Source: Galeruca laticollis (lineage: Eukaryota; Arthropoda; Insecta; Coleoptera; Chrysomelidae). Taken from it: 64,000 nucleotides of DNA. Both the position numbers and the translations under genes were made by a program. Positions 1 through 11,230 of this stretch are shown here, one piece after another; position 1 is the stretch's first letter; each line of letters starts with the position of its first letter. The notes under the pieces were generated by a model that was not told where the DNA came from, ran no database searches, and saw only the letters and a list, made by a program, of their open reading frames with translations. Location: positions 47,083,813-47,147,812 of the forward strand of contig OY998176.1 in NCBI GenBank assembly GCA_963921935.1. The letters run 5' to 3'.

Positions 1-1
1 T

Positions 2-378
2 TTAACGTATTCATGTATCATAGAAAACGATAACCGATACCTTGAAGATCATCTAATGTTTCAACAGGACGGGGATCCTCCACAGTTTGCAGCAGCGGTT
101 CGTCAGTACTTAAATGAAAACTTTCCTAGACGTTGGATTGGACGAAGAGGATTTATAAAATGGCCCCTACGATCTCCTGATATGTCCCCATTAGATTACT
201 TTTATGGGGATATCTGAAAAGTAAAATATACGCCACTCAGCCAGGTTCCTTAGAAGAGTTACGTGAACGTATTATTAACGAATGTCGTCAAATAACAGAA
301 ATGTTCCAAAACGTCAGACAAAGATTCGAGAATAATTTATATTCGTGTATGGAAGTTAATAGACACCATTTACATTGA
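2..378 (+). pseudogene. C-terminal fragment of a Tc1/mariner (IS630-like) transposase
   Basis: A reading frame entering from the left edge shows the second catalytic block (FQQDGDPPQFA), then an NFPRRWIGRRG segment, and then the third block (RSPDMSPLDYF). This order is the DDE/DDD transposase C-terminus typical of arthropod IS630/Tc1/mariner elements. The frame stops at about 216 just after the SPDMSPLD motif. The protein continues in a different frame (LWGYLKSKIYA onward) to a stop ending at 378, with the usual family tail (ERIINECRQI, then RFENNLYSCM). A single-base indel near 205-216 is therefore the visible lesion. The N-terminal half lies outside the window. The piece is non-functional as it stands; family assignment is secure, subfamily is not. 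Confidence 0.85.
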
Positions 379-2010
379 AGTAATTTAGTTTTTAATTATG
401 GGAGTTGTTCTTAATTTAATTTTTATGTTCACTTTTCACTTTTTAATGAATTGTCTATTAAATAGTTGAGTTTTGCTTTCAAATGAAGTGTCATTATTTA
501 AAATACGGAACCTTTTCCCGCAAGATGGCGCCAAAATCAAAAGTTACGTAACAAACTGCCACACAGTCAAATTCCTTATAAAATTACCTTTTGAATGATG
601 TGTCACACTTAGTACTTTCCCTATTTAAATTTTATTGGTAATAGTGACAGAAGGGAGTGGAGGGATGTAAGATAGTTGAGGATATGATCGAAAGATGTCC
701 CTCTTGAAATAAAAATCGACCACTTTTTGAGTTTTCTCCAAAAAACTGTGTCTTCAAGATATGCGATCTGTTTCTTTTCGGTGCCGTACCCTGTATAATT
801 CTCGGCAACCGCAGTTGACTTTCAACCGCCGTGACGTTTTAAAGTCACCCCCTGCTTCGACTAACAAAGTGGCAGAGCTTCTACGGAAGCAGTGCCCTGT
901 TATAAATTAGCGTTTGAAAGATTTAGAAATGTAGCAATTTCTTTACTGAAATTCCCGAATTCATTTATACCGATATTTTGTTGTAAGCATTTTCCGTTTC
1001 GGTAGCAAATAAAAAAAAATTGTGTGGTACAATCTCTTGGACGTAAATTTTATATATTTTTTACAAATATTGTAGTATTTTCCTGTGACTGTAAAGGTTC
1101 TTGGTATTTTGGCTTTTGTGTCATGAATATTTATTATGAAATTGTCCTTAAAATCTTTGACGTTTGGAAACTGTCAAATATTCTACAGAAAATATTGGTC
1201 TGTCTATATGGTTATTTGAAAATCTAGATTTCTATTGGTCAATTTTATAATGAAAACCAGTGTTATAATGAGTATCATTATGAAACTGAAAATTGGCATT
1301 TAATTGACAACTTATAGTATAGAAGTAAAAAAAATATATTGATCAACTTCAAGTATTTCTTACATTATTTGTAAAAGAAACTGAAAGGGCTGGAATCAGT
1401 CCAAACAGTGCAGTTCATAGAGACCTTGAAATAATTTATGTAAATAGCTAATAATTATTAATTTATCTCAAATATAACATCCTTCTGAAGGAATTATCGA
1501 AGTTCGGGTCAATGGCTGTACAAACGTTGTTGCAACTAGGTTGTATTAAAGTTGAATGTCGTGAAGGTCAGTTAATACCAATCAAAGGTTCAGATAGGTA
1601 AATAGGTGGTCACAGTAGTTTTAAAGATAATTTATTCACCGGTAGACAAGCTTACGAAAAATAATCATCAGTGAACTTCAGTCAAGTGATAAGGCTAGCT
1701 GTTATATTTTATTAAATCGTTGGTTTCTCATGGTGTTTCGTGCTTTTGATTTATTAAGCAGCAACTTTGATACAGTAAGTCGTTAATTATTTTGAAACTT
1801 TAAATTGTAGCAAGGGGGTGTACGGAGTACTAAACTATGAATTAGCTAAAAAGTAATTTGAATTTTAGGAAAATATCATATATCATTTTTAGAAATATTA
1901 ATAATAATTATTATAAACATTTAAGATATGAGAACATGAAACCAATTGTAAAGATCTTATTATCAGGAAAATGAACTTATTTTTGTAACCTAACAATTCA
2001 AAGTAAAATA
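379..2010. other. AT-rich stretch without a recognised gene
   Basis: I see no reading frame that resembles a known family. The segment just after 378 is probably the 3' non-coding part of the mariner-like fragment. TACCCTGTATA near 787 looks like the outer end of such an element, because several other elements here end in ACAGGGTG/CACCCTGT. The remainder is anonymous. Confidence 0.4.
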
Positions 2011-2182
2011 CAGTTGAATTATTGGATCTTTACCCGTGCGTCATTAATATCAGATACCGACATAGTTATTAAGTGGCATCTCTTTCTATTAAAAGTGGAG
2101 AACAGAATAAAATAATTTGATATTTGTCGATTATGTTATCAGATATTAATGACGCACGGGTAAAGATCCAATAATTCAACTG
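2011..2182. mobile_element. 172-bp MITE with perfect 41-bp inverted repeats and TA flanks
   Basis: Positions 2011-2051 (starting CAGTTGAATTATTGG) are an exact reverse complement of 2142-2182, with about 90 bp between. Both ends are flanked by TA, the target duplication of Tc1/mariner elements, and the CAG start is a usual Tc1-type terminus. No coding sequence fits inside. I infer a non-autonomous Tc1/mariner MITE. The two arms show no differences, which suggests either a recent insertion or arm homogenisation. Confidence 0.85.
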
Positions 2183-3727
2183 TACATCAGCTATAACTTA
2201 ATTGTCAATTAAAAAAGAAAACGAGATACAAAATTTGCATGTCGATCTGCCAGTTATAACAAAATATTCCATAATGTAGCTGTGAACGTGAACATAACAT
2301 ATTTGTAAAATAAATAAGGGTATTATTTTGCTTAAGAATAAATGGAATGATATTTCAACAGAAAAAACAATTACTTCTTTGGCAACATGCGTCCAGAGAT
2401 ATTCAATTACACTTTCGTAGGAAACGTGATAAAACTAATAATACTCGGATTCTTATCATACACAAAACCCTCTTTTCTCAAATAAAAAAAGGGAGAATTG
2501 AATAAGTTACAAGTAAGCTGCGTGCAATTTATAGGAACAAAATTAACATATTGAGATACATTTATTTGTATAAAACGCTCCGGGCCAATTTGGATTTGTC
2601 GCTTCATAAGTCTATAAACATCATATACCAAACCTTACCACTACCTGAATTTTAAAAGTTGCTGTGGTCGGGATAAACTGTCTTGAAATTTATGGAACAA
2701 TTCATAACAGGAGAAGCTAGAAGGATTATTTTGAAAAATTGAGTACTTTTCGAGAAATTTTTATAAAAAAGTTTTTTTAGTCAGTAAAGAACTCTTCTTC
2801 AGCTCTAGGCAAATAAAGCATGTCTATTTTTTTCATCTTAATAAATCAGTATAATATAATAAACTATCCCGTTTAAATTGCAAAAAGTTGAAAATTGAAA
2901 CTCTATTCATGAACATTTTTCCATATAGTTGAAAATGTGTGAATGACACTACTTATTTAGTGAAAAACGGTACAGAAAATTATAAGGAATATTATGAACA
3001 GTTTCAACTTAAACTACTTGAGATAATTGGATAATTTCCATTAGTTTAATTTGGACGAAATGTTTACTTAATGAAAGAAAACAGCAAAACTATCAAATAG
3101 TAGGTAATGATTATTTAACTTTCTATGCTGCTCTTTTTAACAATTATTTCGTGCATTATTAAATGCAGGTGGTGATGTTTATCCTTTCATTACTTAATCT
3201 TAATTACTTTGGAGAGTAATGGTCAAAGTTGACATGGCTTTTATATGTTTATTGGTATGAACTCTTCCTTTTAAAATTTTGTTGTCTACAGTTGGTTGTG
3301 TGTAAATATTCATTCATAGGAACAAATTTTTTAATTCTGGCTCGGCTTAAAACTGTATCTTAAACAAGTTGATGTACTCTGAGGACTGCGTTATTCACAT
3401 AGAAGTGGCTAAAGAATGCTGCTTTGGCGCATCCTACGCTTAGTTTAAATATCTTCAGCGTGTGCATACTCAACGCTTGTGCTGGACTTTTGGTGATAAT
3501 GTAGCTAGTACATATGTAAGTGAATTATGCCAGACTTCATCGAAACCTTATGCGTCGGCTACAAACCATGCATGGACATATAAGCCGCGTTGTGACACAA
3601 TGTTTAAGCTAAATAATGCTATAGTCCAGCGTTGTGAAATCAAAATTAAGCTTCACTAATTTCATTATTATTTCTCAAATGGACGATTATCTACAGAAAG
3701 AAAAATATTTCGATGAATCTTCTCTTA
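2183..3727. other. Non-coding AT-rich stretch
   Basis: Only short open frames of the kind expected by chance are present, including a 74-codon minus-strand frame at 2407-2631 with no recognisable motif. No repeat or splice-bounded exon was noticed. Confidence 0.4.
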
Positions 3728-4830
3728 ATATGAGCACTACGTTTCTTGGTGTCCTTCTTCTCATGATAAAGGTTGACAGTAACCAATTTTTGAGTACCTG
3801 TCACATGAATTGAATTGAACATATAGGTAAGTATGTGAATGTTATCTTCGTTCATTAGTTTTATTAATATTTGTATGGGCAGTACATCTGGTCCATGTAC
3901 TTTCCATTTTTCATATGCTTCAACGCGTATCTGATTTCTTCATTTGTGTATTAAAAAATCATGTAGTTTCTGCCATTTTTCTATTTCTGTACATTGTTCT
4001 TTCAACCAGTCTTTTTCGCCGTTTTCACTTTCCTATGTACTTCTCTATTTAACAGATTATATCGTTTTTATCTTTATCTTTTACTTCTCTTCTCTTCAAA
4101 TCGAATATCTCACCTTTTCCAGATATTATTTCTCCTTATCTTTATTAGTCTTACTTCTTTGAAATAAAACAATTTAATTTGCTTAAAACTACATTATGTT
4201 TAAACAAATTAAATAGTTTTCTTTCATCGTTCAGTATGGATCTTCATCAAGTAAAAGCCTCATCTATTCAATTTCTCATTTCTTTAGTTACTCTCATTAT
4301 CTTGTCCCCCCATCTCCCCATATTTTGTACCGAGCTTCACGTTTGGTGTGTTTATATTATCTCTCAATTATAATAGAATCATTTTGATTCCACATGTGCC
4401 GTCTGTGGAATCCATGTGTATATTTTTCTTGGAGGTAATCTATACATTTTATTGGTTTTTTCCAAATAAATTAAACTAGTCCCTCCCCCGTTTATTCGTT
4501 TCTCCAAGTCTATACCCTCTTATTAGGTATTCACATTTTCCTTGTCCGACCTCAGCTTTGAAATCTCCCGTTATAATGTGAATGTCTTGGCTTCCAATAT
4601 TTCGCACTATTAGCCGATTTGTTCATGTCGCTAGGGTGTGGGTACAAATTCCCATATAACATTGATTTTTACTTTGGATGCTTACAATTGCAGCAATATT
4701 AGGTGACAGACTTGCGAACGTTTTTATTGACTAGAACTCCAAGTCCATTTTTATGTATTTGTTGTTAGTTACTACCTGAGTAATAGAACAAAAATTCGAC
4801 ACTGCCTTTGAACATTGCTGATTCTCAAGA
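3728..4830 (-). pseudogene. Decayed LINE (RTE-like/CFDP2-type), endonuclease plus start of RT
   Basis: Read on the minus strand, 4830 to about 4400 shows an apurinic-type endonuclease: an AMFKGSVEFLFYY segment, HKNGLGVLVNK, and the catalytic block ITGDFKAEVGQG followed by YRLGETNKRGRD. From about 4030 to 3728 comes the linker (DWLKEQCTEIE) and the start of the reverse transcriptase (EIRYALKHMKNGK, then HGPDVLPIQILI). This order, endonuclease then RT, is that of non-LTR retrotransposons, and the GDF-VGQG style resembles RTE-like elements annotated as craniofacial development protein 2-like in insects. Frames shift several times and stops are present, so it is an old copy. The catalytic FADD-type block of RT is not in the fragment. 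Confidence 0.75.
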
Positions 4831-6229
4831 TGTTAATTTATTTTCATCTCTACAATAAAATTGGGCATTTTACCAGTTTGATATAATATATAGATAATTT
4901 AAGGTTTACCGGTGACTGAGAGCCATTTCTTCTTTTTTTATTTGCCATGATGACTATACCTCACAATCAGGAACAACTACCTCATGAGATCCCTCCGAAA
5001 TTTAATTAACGTTCATCAAAGGATACGATAGAAAACTGATAAAGATCTACAAAATTCATTCATTTGCCTTGTTAAATGAAATCACCTACTGACTTTTCAC
5101 TCAATTTTATTTTTCACTGATATTTTTATTTTTCATTCTTATTTTTCTTTATTCTGTTGTTTTTCATCCTTTTTTTAGTATTTATTCTGATGTAGGTATA
5201 ATCATTATTATCAATTGGACTTTCAAACAGATTACTGTCGATTTTTTCCTCAAATATTGATTTATTTGTTTACAATCTATGGGTTGGAAATAAAATTCGA
5301 GTAAATGCGGTGCTGGTGCTACTTCATTGTGAGTATTTTTATTTTACTCTAGAATTTTTTATAACTGTATTTTTAATTTTACATAATACAGGTACACATT
5401 ATCATTTCATTAAGTTCGAACTCGTTTCCTATATTGTACTCCTAAAGTCATTAAATTGGCACCCATAAATGTCTTTAGTTACTATCAAAACCTGAAGTTC
5501 TAACTACGACATAAATCAATTTCTACACATAGGTTATGTCTCTCTTTATTTTCTCATTTTTGTATGGTTACATTTTCCTCAATTCCGTTTCAAACAAAAT
5601 AGTTATCATCCTCAATTTATTTTATCCTCCATATTTAATGAACATTTCCGAATAGGATAGTTATTTGAATTAACTCACCTTTTCAGGCTATACAAGTAAA
5701 ATTTATTTTGTGAGAAGAATATAACGAATGCATTTTCTACGCTCATCATTATTCATTAGTATTGGTTAGAATAATTCTAAAAAATAAATTGAGATGTTTT
5801 TGTTATTATTTTACAAGAGTTTTGTTCACGAATGACTACAGCTGACGATTTCAAGTGTTGTTTGACTTGACCTCAATTTTTACACAATTTCTTTCATTAT
5901 ATTTTTTTCTCTGTTGCTCATTCGTTTTGCATATTAAAAATTAATTTTCACTGGGATGTGTTGATATATCAAGGTAGTAAGTAATCTTCTTCATACAAAC
6001 AAAGAAAAATAATTATAAATAATATATTGAATTTTGGTCTATTTCAATGAAGAAATTAAAATTTTAGCTCGAATTTGGCCTTTATCAAAGTATTGCTATG
6101 TACCTATATCTACGATATGTACCTATAAATATGTCACATACTACATGAATATTAAAATATAATCTTTTCAATTATGAAGACTGTCTATCTTCAAATGTTA
6201 AAATTTAAATTTAAGAAGAAGAAACAGTT
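4831..6229. other. Non-coding AT-rich stretch
   Basis: No family, repeat or exon was recognised. Base composition is strongly AT, and open frames are short. Confidence 0.4.
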
Positions 6230-6545
6230 TAAATTCATCATCATGGAATTATAAGTTATACTTAAATTACTCTTTTTTATCATCACTAGATTTTTCATTT
6301 TTTTGTATATAAAACATTTCTAAAAATTCTCTTTTCTTTGTATCGGATTCTGTTCAAGAATTTCTGTATTTCCTGGTTGGTTAATGCTGTTTTATTGTTT
6401 ATCGTATTGATGACTTTTTAATATTTTTTCCAAATATTGTGATGTTATAGTCACTTGTAAACAGCATCACAATTATTACAAGGAACTTCGTCTATACTGT
6501 TACTCTTTTTGTTTTTCGGTGTTTTTGATTGTAGATTACTGAGAT
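6230..6545 (-). pseudogene. Penelope-like element remnant, GIY-YIG endonuclease region
   Basis: On the minus strand a frame reads KKSNSIDEVPCNNCDAVYK, which matches the linker and cysteine pair (CNNC) just before the GIY-YIG endonuclease of Penelope-like elements. It then stops. Further down, in a shifted frame, KKREFLEMFYIQKN matches the conserved end of the same domain, where an arginine-glutamate-methionine stretch is usual. The central GIY-YIG block is lost between them, so this is a small dead fragment. A second, longer remnant of the same kind lies at 46470-47030. Confidence 0.65.
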
Positions 6546-6719
6546 ATTTTGCTAAATTGATCAGTCCTTTATGACTTAGAATTCGTTACACGAAAGTTGA
6601 AGCCATCTGAAGTTGCAGTCGTATGCGCCAACTTGTTGTCAGAAGCATCGCCATATTGTAAAAATGAAAATCAGTAGCGTAACCATTTCACGTTTTCTAG
6701 ATTGACACAAAATTAGAAT

Positions 6720-6774
<55 letters not shown>

Positions 6775-6790
6775 TTAATAATAATAATAA
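6720..6790. repeat. (AAT)n microsatellite
   Basis: About 23 copies of AAT, with one TATT interruption near 6773. It is a simple repeat and nothing else is visible in it. Confidence 0.97.
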
Positions 6791-8041
6791 TTTATTTATC
6801 GTGATATTACTGTTCCTTTGAAGATTGGTGGTTTCATCGCAATGTTGTTTATAGGTTGTGGTTAGGGAAAACAAACACTATTAAAAGTTTATTGGAGTGT
6901 AGTAATTAAATTAAATACCAATTTATTTGCAAACTTACTTCAGCTCGAAGGTAGGTTATCATTTAGGTATACAAAAAGTTGACAAATAAATACAAAATAG
7001 GATGTTATAAAATCGTTTATTTTCTTTTTTTTGGCTTTATGGCTGGACCCATGCAGTCAGAAAATAGGCGCGTTAAAAAACCAACCACTCTTTGTAAATC
7101 TAGGCGCAATAAGTCTGATTATACTAAAGGTCTAACAATATATTAATTGCAGAAACAAGTAAAAAAAGTATGATATAATTAGTATCTCCTAAGGGTAATC
7201 GTAAGTACTTTAATACTTGTAATTAACTAATCTAGCAAAGAGGAAAATACGGGGTTCACACTATTCTCGCCTAGGGGTCGTTCTGGGAAATTTTATATAA
7301 TTGTGTATTTTAATTTATGAAAAATAGAGATAGGAAAGTTCCAATTTAACATAAAGCAAATACAAATCTTAATTATTAACAAAATACCCTTACACAAAGT
7401 ATAAAATACACATTCTATTTCTCATTAGGATAGTACGCCCGTTTCTCTGTTTTTATTATTTTACAAACAACCTGTTCTTCTGTAATTTGTATGACCCATA
7501 TTTTTGTTTTCTCAAATGCCTTGTTGAATTTTGCCAACGGTTCGTAGTTTAAATTGTTGATGAAATAATTAGTCCTGTTGAATCGAAGTATTTTTTGAAA
7601 AATAAATTCCATTTACAATTACCTTTCTCATTTCATCTAAGCTAAGTGAAGCTTGCGCGCTGGACATTTCTTCGATAAAATAGATTACTTCTTTCTGATA
7701 GTACAATTAAGTTACGGATGTATCACTATTTAAAAATCATCTTCTGATGTAGTGCTGGCAGTGTCTGAAACAAACTAGCTCTCCTGGAATATCCTCTCTG
7801 TTGCAATAACTGCTGTATATTTACTATACGATTTTGAGTTGTTCCTTCAATCTTTTGGCACGTATTTCAACTTTGTGTCCCACGTCTGTTTCCGTGATTT
7901 AGATGTCTGTAGATACCATCACTTTCAATGTAAAATTTAATTCTTGATGGACACATTCCACGAATATGGATGCTTTGTCAGATCTTTATATTGCGTTTCT
8001 TATACGAAGATAAAAATCCTAAAATTATACATTCCTAAAAA
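6791..8041. other. No gene recognised
   Basis: AT-rich sequence. Its right part (about 7640-8041) has scattered minus-strand segments that read like protein but are full of stops. These may belong with the coding-like remnant at 8042-8384. No family was identified. Confidence 0.35.
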
Positions 8042-8384
8042 CTAAACATAATAAGAGGGATCTACTATTTTAAACAGTCCTATTACACTCATACAAAATG
8101 GATTCTTTCCCATTCGCAATTTTTTGCTGTCCCTCAGTTCTCTAAACTCTTGCATATTCCTAAAATATGAAACATATTGAATGATAATAACTTCATGAGA
8201 ATTAATGTCTTCTTGTAGACATGTGTTATTAATCGCTTTCAGAGTCACTAAGAAATTCGATAACACTAGTAGATTTGTCAGATGATCCTGTAATTACATT
8301 AAACTTAGAGAATCTATAGCATCATCAAAACTATTTGCGCCGCCATCTACAATAAAGGCATTATTTTTAATTAAATACTGCATG
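8042..8384 (-). pseudogene. Coding-like remnant, family not recognised
   Basis: From ATG at 8384 one frame runs 114 codons to 8042 with a single internal TAA after residue 36. Before the stop it reads FIVDGGANSFDD and after it NFLVTLKAINN, then YFRNMQEFREL and GLFKIVDPSYYV. The composition (charged, balanced, few low-complexity runs) looks like real protein rather than chance AT-rich translation. I cannot place it. A transposase of a THAP/P-element type was considered, but no diagnostic motif is visible. It could equally be a dead host exon. The call rests on frame continuity across one stop. Confidence 0.3.
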
Positions 8385-8548
8385 TTACATAATATTTTTA
8401 ATTTTTGAATGTTTATTATGCAGTTTTTTCTTAATTTTTATTCTGATCATGAACTTGTTCCACTCGTTCAACATTATTCCCCATTCACAAAATAGTTTTC
8501 ACTTTAACACTTACATCTTCAATAACACTAATAAAAACTACCCATCTT

Positions 8549-8592
8549 TTTCATTTTTCTTGGGCATCAGGTTGCCCAAGAGAAATGAAAAA
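8549..8592. repeat. Short imperfect hairpin
   Basis: CTTGGGCA and TGCCCAAG face each other across about 6 bp, extended by TTTCATTTTT and GAAATGAAAA on the outside. The hairpin sits 30 bp outside the element end that starts near 8625 and may be a remnant terminus. Confidence 0.6.
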
Positions 8593-8624
8593 AAATATAT
8601 ACAAGGTTAAAGAAAAACAAATAA

Positions 8625-8937
8625 TTTATGGGTGAATCACGACCAACGGGATGGAGGTTTATAGCGAAACGGAAGAAGTTTTTGAATGTTTGTCAGTTTA
8701 GTAGTTTGTACGTTCATATAGGCTACATTTTAGAATTATTTTTAAATATACAGGATGTTCCAGTAATGTGTGGCGTATCAAAATTATATTTTTTCTTATG
8801 GGACACCCTATACTTTATTGCATTTTCTGATTGCTCCTAAAAATAATACTTCCAAATAATGGTTCCCTATACCTAAATACAGAGGGTTCCGAGTTATGCT
8901 GACTTTTTTAAAAATGTGAACAGATCAGCAGATATAG
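8625..8937 (+). mobile_element. Terminal fragment of a mariner-like element (copy of 18970-19262)
   Basis: This segment begins GGGTGAATCACGACC and matches, with scattered changes, the reverse complement of 18970-19262 over about 300 bp. Both start at GGGTGAATCACG and both stop matching after AAATGTGAACA. In the second locus the segment lies immediately next to a transposase pseudogene and a (TA)n tract, so I read it as the non-coding terminal part of that element family. No coding sequence is present here. Confidence 0.7.
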
Positions 8938-9314
8938 TTTTCCTGGTTTTCTATATCAATGCACAGTTATACTGATCTTAATTGGAAAAATGATATCCAG
9001 GATATCACCATAGGGCTAATAATATCTAAGCTTCAATATTTGTAATATCACATCTTCTTCTTTTTTTCTATTAACATATATTAAGTCAATCACAAGTTAG
9101 GTCACTTCTTGGTCTAGCCAAAAATAACTACTAAACATCAGGTAGGCATCAAATGAAATGTAACTTCAGTCATTCTGACGATGATATTGATTTATCGAAA
9201 CAATTGTCAATTTCTTAGAATTTTCAACAATTTTTATTATATTGTGGTATTAACTAGAATCCGTGAATTTAATTTAAAACACTAATAAGATATTATAATT
9301 TACAAACATTAACT

Positions 9315-10811
9315 TATGGCGAAAACCCGCATCATTTTTAGCCACGCGTTGTCTCAGACAAATTACAATCAAAAATTTCGATAAATACCCCATTGAATAC
9401 GATATAATTAATAAACATATGTATATGGACGACGTGTTAACAGGTGCTTCGACTAGTGAAGACCTAATTAAAATTCGCGCAAACTTATTTACTATATTAT
9501 TGATAGAGATTTTTTAAGCAACATATCTTTGATTTCAGATACACAGTATATGATAACGGATGACTCTTCTACTAAAACGTTGGGTGTAAGTTGGATTCCT
9601 TGTTTAGATGTTTTTCGATATAAAGGCCAGGAGATAAATTTAAATTTGGTGTTTAAACTGAAAGGAAAATACTTTCTTTTATTGCTAAAATTTTTGATCC
9701 TCTTTCTTTTTTGGGCCCAATTTTAATACGTGCAAAACTTATTATGCAAAATTTATGGCTAAAACAATAAGAATGGGACGAGCCTTTGCAAAAGCGAAAC
9801 GAGCCAATTTTTGTTCAAGTTTCTACACTATGGCGTAATTTTCAAACTGATTTATATGGAATTCAATCTTTGCAAATACCCAGGTACATCTTAGTAAACA
9901 ATTCTAGTAACATTCAAATTATTGCTTTTTCGGATTCGAGTGAAAAGTCGTATAGCTGCGCGATATATTTGCGTTCTTTCAATGACCAGGGTCATATCGT
10001 GTGTAATTTACTTTGTGCAAAATTTCGCGTAGCTCCGCTAAAGTCTATTTCCCTATCTCGTTTGGAGCTTTGTGGAGCACTATTAATGTCTCGACTTTTA
10101 TCGAAATGTTTATCTATTTTAGATCTTGTCATTGATGAAATATATCTCTGGACAGACTCTACAATAGTCCTTTCATGGATAGCAGGCGAACGCCGAATGT
10201 GGAAAACCTTTGTTCGTAATCGAGTTTCTGGAATACAGTCGTTAACCTTAGTAAAAAATTGGAATTATATAGCTTCATCTCTTAATCCCGCTGACATTAT
10301 TTCTCTAGGTTGTACTCTAAATATTTTGAAAACCTCTCAATTATGGTGGCATGGTCTGATTTTCTTCAGAAATCTTCAGAGTACTGGCCAACCGATTGCA
10401 ATATTTCTAATTTTGCAAAAAACTCTGATAAGATTCCTGAATTTAAGCCCCAAACAATGACATTTTTTAATACTGATACCATAGAAATATTTAACCGATG
10501 TAAAAACCAATTATGTCAAAAGATATCAGCTTACTCAACAAAAGGTTCAACATTTCTGGTCAAGGTGGATGAAGGAATACCTGCACTTGCTACAACAACG
10601 ACCGAAATGGCAATTTGGTAATCCACCACTCAAAGTTGGAGAGATGGTCTTATTAAAAGAGGAAAACGTACCTCCTCTTTGCTGGCCACTTGGCAGAATC
10701 GTCGAAACACATCCTGGGTCAGCCTCGATAGTACGCGTCGTAAGTGTGTTGACCAAGAATGGTTTAGTTAAACGTGGTATTAACAAGATATGTGTCTTAC
10801 CTTTTAGTTAA
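9315..10811 (+). pseudogene. Internally deleted BEL/Pao LTR retrotransposon pol
   Basis: At 9340-9517 a frame shows LATRCLRQI and then the reverse transcriptase catalytic block MYMDDVLTGAS, in the BEL/Pao arrangement. After a break, TKTLGVSWIP and a frame-shifted KIFDPLSFLGP-like stretch follow (9560-9730). RNase H lies at 9870-10300 (IIAFSDSSEKSYSCAIY, SRLELCGALL, LWTDSTIVLSWI, LNPADIIS). From about 10521 the last part of pol appears (HFWSRWMKEYL, then VGEMVLLKEENVPPLCWPLGR and the end at 10811), which is the DUF5641-type C-terminus. The zinc-binding and catalytic core of integrase, normally between these two parts, is missing, so at least several hundred codons were deleted. No LTR could be delimited by eye. 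Dead copy. Confidence 0.88.
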
Positions 10812-11052
10812 GGGATTTATCAAAAGTATGCGTAATCAGTTGATTATGATTATTTCAGAATTATATATTTTTAACACCGAAAACTATTTTTAAAAAACTT
10901 TATTTTCAAAATATACTTAAAATTATAATATTTGCTAATGAACCGACTAATTATTAAGACTAAACTAATTATTAAACAACGACTTTTGCCAACTAACTTC
11001 AACAACTCATTTCAACAACCCATTTCAACAACAACCTGAATAATAATGCATA

Positions 11053-11053
<1 letters not shown>

Positions 11054-11094
<41 letters not shown>

Positions 11095-11230
11095 CATCTC
11101 TTCGATAACTGTGCGTCCGTACATTGTGGTTTTTACATTAATACCTGCGTCCTGCGACTTTCTGCGTCCGTATATGGACGCAGAAAAGTTTTTTGCGCCA
11201 TTAAATGCGGGATGGTCGAATACGTAAAAG
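11054..11230 (+). repeat. (TA)n tract followed by dispersed repeat family C
   Basis: A (TA)n tract at 11055-11090 is followed by sequence rich in TGCGTCC/GGACGCA, for example CTGCGTCCGTATATGGACGCAG, itself a short palindrome. Similar sequence occurs at 14640-14830, 27480-27535, 28945-29000 and 34690-34800, each next to a (TA)n tract or a PLE-like terminal repeat. This is a dispersed family of unknown class. Confidence 0.55.

Noticed and set aside
2407..2631. 74-codon minus-strand frame with protein-like text
   Set aside because: No homology, splice sites or repeat context could be recognised; the length is within chance for this composition.
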